Both the position numbers and the translations under genes were made by a program. 62,000 nucleotides of DNA, taken from contig RPFO01000188.1 in NCBI GenBank assembly GCA_009746045.1, positions 1,850,738 through 1,912,737 on the forward strand, given 5' to 3'. A model generated the notes under the pieces. It worked only from the letters and a program-made list of their open reading frames with translations, was not told where the DNA came from and did no database searches. Source of the stretch: Mesostigma viride. Its lineage: Eukaryota; Streptophyta; Mesostigmatophyceae; Mesostigmatales; Mesostigmataceae. Positions 10,076 to 17,529 of the stretch are shown here, piece by piece. Positions within the stretch are counted from its first letter, which is position 1, and each line of letters starts with the position of its first letter.

Positions 10076-11578
10076 CTATGGCCGCCCGTGTAAGGGGTCC
10101 ATGAGCCCACGGAGCAGGGGGTACTGCCTCTCCGCCTTCTCCTCCAGCTTGGTGAGGGCATCTGCAGGGTTGTCCACACCAGGCACATGTTCAATGTGAG
10201 CTAGGTAGGACATCTCCTTGAGCAACAAGTAGTCAAGGTCCCTGCTCCTGGCCAGCTGCCTGTGCACAAATTGCACCATGCCCATGCTATCAGTCCTCAC
10301 CAGTGTGTGCAGCTGCAACCTACAGGAAGCCACTTGACATAGCTGGTAGAAGAGCTCCCTCAAGTAAAGAGCAGTATGCAGCCCTTCACAGATTGCCCTG
10401 CACTCAGCAATATCACTGCTGGGTGTAACCCTGTTCTGCAACCGACTGTACCAGGTAACAAGTGAGGTGTGATCTTGCTCCAGGGTAACTAATGCTGCTG
10501 CCCTGCCCCTGACCTCTGTGACCTTCCTATTATCCATAGAACTGTCCACATAGAGAACCATGTCAAGGGGCTTGTACAAATCCACAGGACCCAGTATGAG
10601 AGGGGGAGACATCATGACAGCCTGCACCACACTCTCAGCACCCACCTCAACCAGCTGGGAATCAGTAAGTCGACTCAGAACCAGCAAGTCAGGGGCACAT
10701 ATACTTGCAAGCCATGCCAGCATGCCCCTGATGGTAGCACACCTAGCCTGCGTGATGGGCTCCTGCAATGCATCTACAATCTGCTGTGGGTAGTCCTTAC
10801 CACCCTCCATCCTGATGAACCACGAGCCCTTGGCTTGGAACAACGTAGCCTGCATGCCACAGAAGACCATAGGCTCATTCTCCACCATGTGCTGTATCTT
10901 ACCCAGCTCAAACCGCTTCTGGATCTTAGCCAAGACAGCCTCAACCCAGTCTGGTGGACCTATGAGATGCAGGTCATCACCATGCAGTGAGGCAAAGACA
11001 GGAAGGCCATTGTGGGACCCTTGGAACAAACAGGGATCCACTGGAGACACAGAAAACCCACAAGTACTCTTCAAGAACTTCTCTAGGCTCTTTCTCCAGA
11101 TAATGGGACTGGACCTGAGACCTTCCAACCCTTTCAGAATTCTCAGGTACCTGGCCTTTATCTCTGCTCTCCATACAGCAGGTACAGTCACAAAGAAAGG
11201 AGGGATATCTCTCCAAGTCTGCCTAGCCTGATCTTGGTCACCCTTGAGAAAAGCCCTCTTGAAATCAATCAGCACAGAGCTATAGGGCACACCCTTAACC
11301 AGAAAAGACAGAAATATACACAGCAGAATCCTCCACGTGTCATGCAGCATCCCTGGAGTATAGAGCTCCTCATCTAACAACTGGCCAGTGCCATGATACT
11401 CGGTTACAACTGGTCTGACATGTGGCACCTGGACACCATCAACCTCCTTGAGCTTGAGGACAAACATCAATCTGAGCAGCTGGTGAACTTCTGGCAGCTC
11501 ATCCACAGGTTCTGCACAGTTGGAAACTATCCACTCATGCCCAGAAGCAACAAAGCCAAGAGTCCATGCCTTAGCCAT
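10076..11578 (-). CDS. Element 1 reverse transcriptase and RNase H
   Basis: A 500-aa open frame that copies the element's RNA into DNA in the virus-like particle. The RT part has the first catalytic aspartate in VLIDFKRAFLKG (D105), the DPCLF motif (181-185), and the catalytic box at residues 199-202. That box reads HGDD (10973-10984) where copia RTs normally have YVDD. RNase H follows with the D-E-D-D set: D345 (LYVDSS), E392 (AECRAI), D430 (RTDSMG) and D473 (NPADALTK). The frame overlaps the upstream INT-PR frame by 52 bp in the -1 register, so it is expressed by a -1 frameshift or one base is missing near the CCCCAAG at the overlap. The catalytic acidic residues are all present, so the enzyme may be active. 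Confidence 0.92.
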   Translation of the reverse strand: MAKAWTLGFVASGHEWIVSNCAEPVDELPEVHQLLRLMFVLKLKEVDGVQVPHVRPVVTEYHGTGQLLDEELYTPGMLHDTWRILLCIFLSFLVKGVPYSSVLIDFKRAFLKGDQDQARQTWRDIPPFFVTVPAVWRAEIKARYLRILKGLEGLRSSPIIWRKSLEKFLKSTCGFSVSPVDPCLFQGSHNGLPVFASLHGDDLHLIGPPDWVEAVLAKIQKRFELGKIQHMVENEPMVFCGMQATLFQAKGSWFIRMEGGKDYPQQIVDALQEPITQARCATIRGMLAWLASICAPDLLVLSRLTDSQLVEVGAESVVQAVMMSPPLILGPVDLYKPLDMVLYVDSSMDNRKVTEVRGRAAALVTLEQDHTSLVTWYSRLQNRVTPSSDIAECRAICEGLHTALYLRELFYQLCQVASCRLQLHTLVRTDSMGMVQFVHRQLARSRDLDYLLLKEMSYLAHIEHVPGVDNPADALTKLEEKAERQYPLLRGLMDPLHGRP

Positions 11579-13260
11579 CTTGGGGCTTGCATCATCTCGA
11601 CTAGCTGGCGCCAGGGAATAGGACTGTGAGCAGCTATCTGGTACCTGTTTACCCCTAACTGCCTTGGATCAAAGGTGGTTGGGATTATCAACAAGTCCTC
11701 AGCTATGGGCTCCTGACCTTGAGGACCCTCAGCTGGCTGACTCCTAACAGCCTTCACCGCCACTGCAAGACCCTGGGAATAGTGATATCTTTCAAGGGGG
11801 AGGCTGCCCCTGCCTTCTAGTGCCAACTCATCAGAGGTCAAAGTAACCCCTGGCATGCACAAGAAGTTCTGTCCCAGAATGGCAGGCCCCTTATAGCCCT
11901 CTACCACACAGAACGTGGTGGGCACCCCTAAGATAGGCACACTCACTTCCCCAAGGATCTTCATGGACACCTTTCCTGAGAAATCAGACACAGCAAGGCA
12001 ACTGGGATGGGACATCTGTAAGCCTACAGCATCCTCTTCCCTGATGACAGACACCTGTGAGTTGGTATCTACCTCCATTGTAGCTGCCCAGCACGACCCC
12101 CACCCCGTGAGCTTGGATACCTTGGGATCATGTTTGCTGCGCATGAGTGCTCGGATGACGTCCGCCATGAGAGGCCCCCGGGCCTTAGGTGGCTGCCCCG
12201 TCCCCTCTGGCCTTGTGACAGTTGCTTCAGCAGCCTCCTCCTGCTCGTCATCTTCCAGCAGGGACAGACCATCATCCACCACCAGAGGATTGTTAGCTGC
12301 TGCTGCCTGGCTCTGGCCTGGCTCCTCAACCCAGCTGGGAGGGCCTGGCCCGTCTGCAGGCCAGATTGCATGTGGCCTTCTTTCCTTGACATGAGCCCAG
12401 GACAACCTGTACACGTGCCTTGGATCCTTTTCCAAAGCCACCAGGCAAGATCTGTTAGCTTCTTCCACACGAGTGACAACCCCATCCTGCCACTTCCCCC
12501 GCTTGCCTGGAATAGATGGTTCCTTCCACATCCTGACCTTCAGCCCCACCTGAGGCCTCAGCACATTCCAGTTCTTGTCCTTACGTCTCAGCTGGGCAAA
12601 TAACCTATCTGCCTTCCTAAGACTGGCCTGCACCACGTTCTCAGGCAACAAGCTATACTGCAGGGCCAGGGGAGAGACAGCCACACCATCAAAGTAATAG
12701 TTAACCCTGTGGTTCAGCTGCTCTTCTATCCCCTTACACCAGGCTGCCCTCTCTAAGGCAGATGCCACAAGTGGCACTGACTCTGCTGCTAGCACCACTG
12801 TCTTCACTTCACGTATGGATCTCTCTACAGCCCCTTGCTGCCCATGACTCTCCCTGGGGACTACTACCAGCTTACAAGGCAGCTGGTCCTGATGCTTGAG
12901 CAAACAGTCAAACTGCAAGTCTGCCTGCACACTCTTGCACACCCCAAAGCCTGGGATCAGGGCCTTCATACCCAACAACAAGTGGTGCTCCTGCATACCA
13001 GGCAGAACGTCTATCAGCCTGTATCTACTGAACCTGTCCACCCCCACCAATATATACAAGCCCCTGATATGCTGGATATCCATCTGGATGTCGCCACGCT
13101 CCCTAGCAGGCTCCCTAGCATGGGACTGAGGTGGGTGAACAGCATTCTCCTGGCAACCACAGTTCTCAGCAGCAGCCTGGCAAGCCTCCCACAAAGGCTC
13201 CCTACCTAGCTTCCAAGCAAACATTGCTGCCTGCCCAGAATGCCCAAACATGTGATGCAA
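11527..13260 (-). CDS. Element 1 integrase followed by a retropepsin-like domain
   Basis: A 577-aa open frame; its true start is upstream, as the zinc-binding region begins at the first residues. HHCC-type residues are at 2-6 and about 26-36. The integrase core has candidate catalytic residues D61 (IQMDIQH), D114 (QADLQF) and E146 (GAVERSIREV). Residues about 236-296 resemble the SH3-like C-terminal domain (KVRMWKE…GKWQDGVV…YRLSWAHVKER). After an acidic linker (about 328-345), residues 390-470 look like an aspartic protease: VDTNSQVSVI with D398, and GPAILGQNFL with the hydrophobic-Gly motif at 461-463. The first triad reads DTN rather than DTG. The protease therefore sits between integrase and RT, not between gag and integrase. 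The tail (IPWRQLVEMMQAP) resembles the start of copia RT and continues in the next frame. Confidence 0.88.
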   Translation of the reverse strand: MHHMFGHSGQAAMFAWKLGREPLWEACQAAAENCGCQENAVHPPQSHAREPARERGDIQMDIQHIRGLYILVGVDRFSRYRLIDVLPGMQEHHLLLGMKALIPGFGVCKSVQADLQFDCLLKHQDQLPCKLVVVPRESHGQQGAVERSIREVKTVVLAAESVPLVASALERAAWCKGIEEQLNHRVNYYFDGVAVSPLALQYSLLPENVVQASLRKADRLFAQLRRKDKNWNVLRPQVGLKVRMWKEPSIPGKRGKWQDGVVTRVEEANRSCLVALEKDPRHVYRLSWAHVKERRPHAIWPADGPGPPSWVEEPGQSQAAAANNPLVVDDGLSLLEDDEQEEAAEATVTRPEGTGQPPKARGPLMADVIRALMRSKHDPKVSKLTGWGSCWAATMEVDTNSQVSVIREEDAVGLQMSHPSCLAVSDFSGKVSMKILGEVSVPILGVPTTFCVVEGYKGPAILGQNFLCMPGVTLTSDELALEGRGSLPLERYHYSQGLAVAVKAVRSQPAEGPQGQEPIAEDLLIIPTTFDPRQLGVNRYQIAAHSPIPWRQLVEMMQAPRWLRHGLLALLLLGMSG

Positions 13261-13639
13261 CTATGGCCAGCCTCAGCATAGCTCAGCACTCTCTCAGTAC
13301 TGACCTGGCGAGACGTCTGAACCGTGTGTGGGGACACATGATCCACTCCTGAGGTTCCAGGGCTTCCCTGCAGGCCGTCCTGACGCCCCAAGTCAGGTCC
13401 TGCACCCTGGACCGCTCCAGGCCCTTCCAGCAAGGTCCCTTGGCCCTCCAGGCCAGCACCTGCTGGAGACCCACCACCTGCATGAGGCATAGGGAATTCA
13501 GCTGCAGCATTGTTATTGCAATCCAGTGGAAGAACAACATCTTTACACCCTTGGTGCTGCACAAGGGGCACACCCCCATCCTTATGTACATCCAGCACAC
13601 CTTCCCCTAGGGGTGATTGACTATTTACAGGGGATGATG

Positions 13640-15000
13640 TAGCTAGTCACTGCTGCCCAGACTGGCCCCCTGCCCCAGCAGGCTTGGCCTTCCTGTCAGG
13701 ACACTCACGACGCCAGTGACCTTCCTTGCCACACACAAAGCATGCCCACCCTTCTTCCCAGACCCAGCCCCACCCTTGCCAGGCTTCCCCTGGCCTCCCT
13801 GAGACTGCCCACCCTGCTTGCCCTGGTTGCCTTGAGCTTGGCCCTTGCCTTGCCCTTGGCCACCCTTACCCTGCTGACCACCAGCTTGCTGGCTCCCAAC
13901 CCCTCCTTGGGAACCTGCACCCTTGCCACCCTGAGCCCCCTGCCTCTGGCGCCTGAAGCGCTTACGCTTGTTGGGCCTTGCCCCATCACGGGCTGGGTAC
14001 CCGGGGACATCACCTTGGCCCTGCACAGCGGAGGTGGCATTGCTGCCATGGGACTGGATAGCTTTGCAGGCAGGATCTGGCTTCCTTATGCTGAGGATTA
14101 CAAGCTCCAGAGCACGCAAGGAGCCATCAGTCTGGTTAAGAAACATGCGGGCACCGTTTCCTCCCATCCACACTCAAACCCATACGGTCCAGGAAATAGT
14201 CTGCCAAGGCCCTATCTGTGACCAGGAAGCCATACTTGGCCCCCTTGTCTCTGATACGGTTGAGCCTAGCCCATTCCTCTGCCACAGGACCCACTATCTC
14301 AAAGGTGTCATACTGATGCTTGTAATAGTTGGTGAGGTTGAGAACCTTGTCAGAGAACTCCTCCCTCAACCCTTCCAGGAACTGTGCCCAGGTTAGCTTA
14401 TCCTTGACAGCAGTCCTAGCCTTCTCCCTGACACGCTCTGACGAGTCCCTGTTGCACGTGGACGAGTGAAACACTTGCACTAGGTTGACAGTGGGGTCCA
14501 CGGAGCACACAACAAGCTCCATGTCCTCAAGCCACTTGTCAAAGCTTCCTGTGCTAGTGGTGGGTTAAGAGGCTTTTGACCATTCATAACAGTGACAGCA
14601 CTCATGTGAGGTCTCGACCCTGGCAGCGCCTTCACTGGCTCCACCACAGCGGGTGTCACAACAACAGCACCACTTGGCCAGCAGGCACAGGGGAGAGCAC
14701 ATCCACATGAGGCCTCTTACCGTTGCCGTCAGCGGAGGGATCCCTCTTACGCTTCTCCACGGCTGGTTGCCCATTCGCCACCGTTATTGCATCCGTTGGC
14801 CCTGTTGCCCGCATCTTGCGCGCCTCCTCCACCGCGTCTTCATGCCGTCTCTTGCTGCCTGGTCTCTTTCCCCCATCGCCGTCGCTGGCTGGGATCGCCT
14901 CTCCCACCAGCTGCTCCTTGTCTTGCCGAGGCTCCTGGCTTGCTCCAGCCGGTGCCTCCATCTCGCCCTTGTCGCCGTCTCCCGGTTTGCCACGAGGCAT
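13640..15000 (-). pseudogene. Element 1 gag region with CCHC zinc knuckle (frames broken)
   Basis: The capsid/nucleocapsid region. A likely start is the ATG at 15000 (MPRGKPGDGDK…, Lys/Arg/Asp-rich). A gag-like core follows (FDKWLEDMELVV near 14535, then WAQFLEGLREEF and YYKHQYDTFEIVG), then a basic Gly/Gln-rich linker, and a nucleic-acid-binding knuckle CFVCGKEGHWRREC at about 13700-13743 (C-x2-C-x4-H-x4-C). The pieces lie in different frames, with stops between them near 14570 and a shift near 13750, so this copy is either defective or carries sequence errors. No protease domain is visible between the knuckle and the integrase. Confidence 0.75.
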
Positions 15001-15111
15001 TATATACAGTGGGATGGCAAAACAAAACAGGCGATAGACAAGGAAGAACTGGCTCAAGCGCTGGTGCTGCCTGAAGAAGCCGCTGGCTGCTCTCCAGCTG
15101 CTGCCTCCTCC

Positions 15112-16209
15112 TCACGCTCCTGCGCTGTGCGTGCATGCCACCGGTGTCCCCACGCGTGGAACTGAGCGGACCTCCTCCGCGTTGTAAGGACCTAGCACAC
15201 GGCTCACCGGCCTCCCGGCTGGTGTCTGCTCTACCGGCAGCCTAGGTGCACTGCCACGGCGATACCACTGAAGATTCCTGACCCACCGACTGCCACCACC
15301 CCGCCTGTCGTTCCGTGACCCCCGACCAATCTCAGCGAAATCGTGTTCTGGCTCAAACGGGATATGCAACTCCGCCCTACGCCGAGCTGAGTAGCCTTCG
15401 TTTGTGCCGTCCCCTTCGTCAATCTGCTGTGACGAACGAGCTATGATGCCCGTTGGGCGATCCACGAACTCGCTGTGAAAATCCTCGTCGGTGACGTCCC
15501 GACCAGTGATGACCGTCACCGTTGGCCCACACGCCCCCGGCCTGCTCTGCAACCTCGGTGTATCCAAGGTCGACCAAATGCCCGGTGGACGCGTAGTGAT
15601 CACCCAGTGATCAGCGTGACCACGCGCCTCTTGGATCAGGATGTTGACCAGGTGCTCACACGTCTGAGCCACCACTTCAGCCGAATCCCACGGACTATCG
15701 GCTTCACGTGTCTGCGCGTCCCGTATGATATGTGACGCGTCGGTCCCCTCCCCCAGCGAGCTTGTCGCCACCCAGTGATTATACAATCTGGTTCCACCCA
15801 AACAAATGGCCACCAGTTGACCCAGCGCCTCACGCGCTAAGTCCAACGCCTGAATGGTGACGTGCCCGCCCTGGTACGCAACCTCTAAACTGTAGATCAA
15901 CGAAGCAATTTCGTCGCGAATAGCGACGAGTCGCTCCGTGCAGACCCGCCCCGTTTCCCCTGGCGACGTTGTCGCCCTTATCCTCATCACCACCGGGTCG
16001 TTTGCCGACGGCCCTGCTGCGTTCCCGAACACAGCGACCCAACCTCCTTCCGCAAGGCCCCTCGCAACGTAGGCGGCTTGCACAAATGTAGAAGCGTTGG
16101 ATGCCAGGTGGGAATAGGGGAAGAATGCGTTTTCGCGCGCTGGCAACTCGGGAGCTGCTTCGCGCCTGGGGGATGACTCAGGTGTCTCGACCCGAGCCTC
16201 GGCCGACAT
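15112..16209 (-). CDS. Extra ORF between 5' LTR and gag of element 1
   Basis: An intact frame of about 365 codons starting at MSAEARVETPE (an in-frame ATG nine codons upstream would add MHFCFARFF). It lies just inside the 5' LTR and ahead of gag, on the same strand. I do not recognise a family. The middle is a well-balanced globular sequence with long helical stretches (for example LVAIRDEIASLIYSLEVAYQ); the C-terminal third is Arg-rich and less ordered. Copia elements normally have gag as the first ORF. It may be an N-terminal gag extension, a captured gene, or a separate accessory protein. Absence of internal stops over 1.1 kb argues that it is maintained. Confidence 0.7.
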   Translation of the reverse strand: MSAEARVETPESSPRREAAPELPARENAFFPYSHLASNASTFVQAAYVARGLAEGGWVAVFGNAAGPSANDPVVMRIRATTSPGETGRVCTERLVAIRDEIASLIYSLEVAYQGGHVTIQALDLAREALGQLVAICLGGTRLYNHWVATSSLGEGTDASHIIRDAQTREADSPWDSAEVVAQTCEHLVNILIQEARGHADHWVITTRPPGIWSTLDTPRLQSRPGACGPTVTVITGRDVTDEDFHSEFVDRPTGIIARSSQQIDEGDGTNEGYSARRRAELHIPFEPEHDFAEIGRGSRNDRRGGGSRWVRNLQWYRRGSAPRLPVEQTPAGRPVSRVLGPYNAEEVRSVPRVGTPVACTHSAGA

Positions 16210-16498
16210 GAAAAACCTTGCAAAACAGAAATGCAATAGTACGAGTTAGCGAGCAGCCAGAACTGTGAGTTCCTGGTCTCTCACGCCACACACAACGGGA
16301 TGAGCCAAAGTTGCAAAGGCAGCAACCTTTAACCCGTGCACCAAGCCACGACCACGGTGAGCGTTTCCACGTCCAATGTGGGAGCCTCGGTTCGTGCTTG
16401 CCAAGATAGCTGGTCATCCCCCATGACCAAGCTATATCCTTTGCGTTGTTCCTCGTTCCCATCGGCGTGACGAGGCACGTGCAGGCATGCAAGCAAAT

Positions 16499-16892
16499 CC
16501 TCAACGTCCACTGGCATCAGTGCAGAGCCAGGACGAACTGGATTTGCCTAGACTCTGCAACCTAGGAAGTACAGGACCTGTCACAAGCCTGCAAGGCCTA
16601 GTATCCTTGTAGACCTGTGCCAGTCCTGTATTCCACCAGCCACAGGCTGCTGCTTCTCTGGTCTACGTGGACCACAGTCACGTGATAGTCAGGCTAAGCC
16701 TGTGCAGGCACGGCCTGCCACGTGTCCTGTCCACTATACCAGAGGACTGTACCCTAGTCGGCCACGGACGGCTAGGACTTCGGGACCTCATATCTTTCTC
16801 GTCCCTTGTCTGTTTCAGGCGGTCAGCACGGCGTTGGAAAGGTCTTTCCAAACTGCATCCACTTAGCATATTGGTTGCCCAAAATGCTAACT
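16499..16892 (-). repeat. 5' LTR of element 1
   Basis: A 394-bp direct repeat of 8672-9068. On the sense strand it runs from AGTTAGCATT at 16892 to about CGTTGAGG at 16499. The next bases inward (ATTTGCTTGCATGCCTGC) are where a primer-binding site would lie, but I cannot match them to a tRNA 3' end. Confidence 0.9.
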
Positions 16893-16931
16893 GTTGATAC
16901 GTCTTCCAAGAATCAACCAATACTTGGTACT

Positions 16932-17045
16932 GACAGTCATTCACGCCTTATAAGTTAATTGGGTTCGAGGTTTTTGAGGGGGGCAACCCGCAACTTAAGG
17001 CGTGAACCCAACTTAAGGCGTGAATGATTCTACTAAATTCTACTC
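16932..17045 (+). mobile_element. Left half of a Tc1/mariner-like MITE
   Basis: Begins CAGTCATTCACGCCTTA and carries the internal inverted motif CCCAACTTAAGGCGTGAA, matching the intact copy at 30391-30628 almost base for base up to TCTACTAAATTCTACT. The matching right half is at 22853-22893, so the MITE is split by a 5.8-kb insertion. Confidence 0.75.
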
Positions 17046-17156
17046 AGTCCAAAACACATTATTGCAACTCCTCACCGCCGACCTGGCCCGCAAGCTGGAC
17101 GGCGCGGTCACCAACATGCTACGATCCATTTTCAGAATAGGATATGCTGCTCATGT
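17046..17156 (+). pseudogene. LINE remnant, 5' side of CACTA insertion
   Basis: Encodes LLTADLARKLDGAVTNMLRS and then FRIGYAAHV, matching the post-RT region of the other LINEs here (QALSQQLDGTVTRMLRHILGVRY in the minus LINE near 34550). The coding sequence stops at the CACTA terminus and resumes at 22135. Confidence 0.7.
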
Positions 17157-17179
17157 CCCACTAGGAAGTCGGAAAAAAT

Positions 17180-17525
17180 TCGTCCTGATATTTCTTGATA
17201 TCGTCCTGAGTTTTTTTTTTAGAAATCCTGAGAAATCCTGAGAAATCCTGAGATATCTTGAGATTGTCTTGAGATCGTCTTGAGATTTCCTGAGATTTTT
17301 CCTGAGATTGCCCTGATTTTTCCTGATTTTTTTCGTCTTCACAAAATCTGGTAAGTGCACACCTCGGGTCCTGAGATTTCTGGTGAAAAACTCAGGTCTT
17401 GAGATTTTGACTTTGTAGTGAAAATCTCAGGACAAAATCTCAGGACAATCTCAGGACAAAAAAACGAGTAGAATCTCAAGAAAATCTCAGGACAAAAAAA
17501 CGAGTAGAATCTCAAGAAAATCAAG
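17180..17525. repeat. Left subterminal repeats of the CACTA element
   Basis: Many copies of GAAATCCTGA / TCCTGAGAT (17190-17340), followed by the opposite orientation AAAATCTCAGGACAA (17400-17520). The flip in orientation makes the terminus able to fold. Confidence 0.85.
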
Positions 17526-17529
17526 AACA

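Larger units (their letters stand above)
8672..16892 (-). mobile_element. Element 1: complete copia-like LTR retrotransposon
   Basis: An 8.2-kb element read on the minus strand. The 5' LTR (16499-16892) is followed by an extra ORF (16209-15112), gag with a CCHC knuckle (15000-13640), an integrase plus retropepsin-like ORF (13260-11527), an RT plus RNase H ORF (11578-10076), about 1 kb of noncoding sequence, a polypurine tract, and the 3' LTR (8672-9068). The LTRs differ only by a small indel (ATACCTCTGGAGG against ATACCAGAGG), so insertion is recent. No target-site duplication is clear at the outer edges. Integrase before RT places it with Ty1/copia. The order INT-PR-RT is unusual. Confidence 0.9.

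Noticed and set aside
11527-11578. Programmed -1 frameshift between INT-PR and RT frames
   Set aside because: No convincing slippery heptamer with a downstream structure could be picked; a single missing base explains it equally well, so it is only mentioned as an option.
8660-16900. Target-site duplication for element 1
   Set aside because: Flanks (GGGCCCCCC on the left, GTTGATACG on the right) share no direct 4-6 bp repeat; TCAAC / GTTGA are inverted, not direct.
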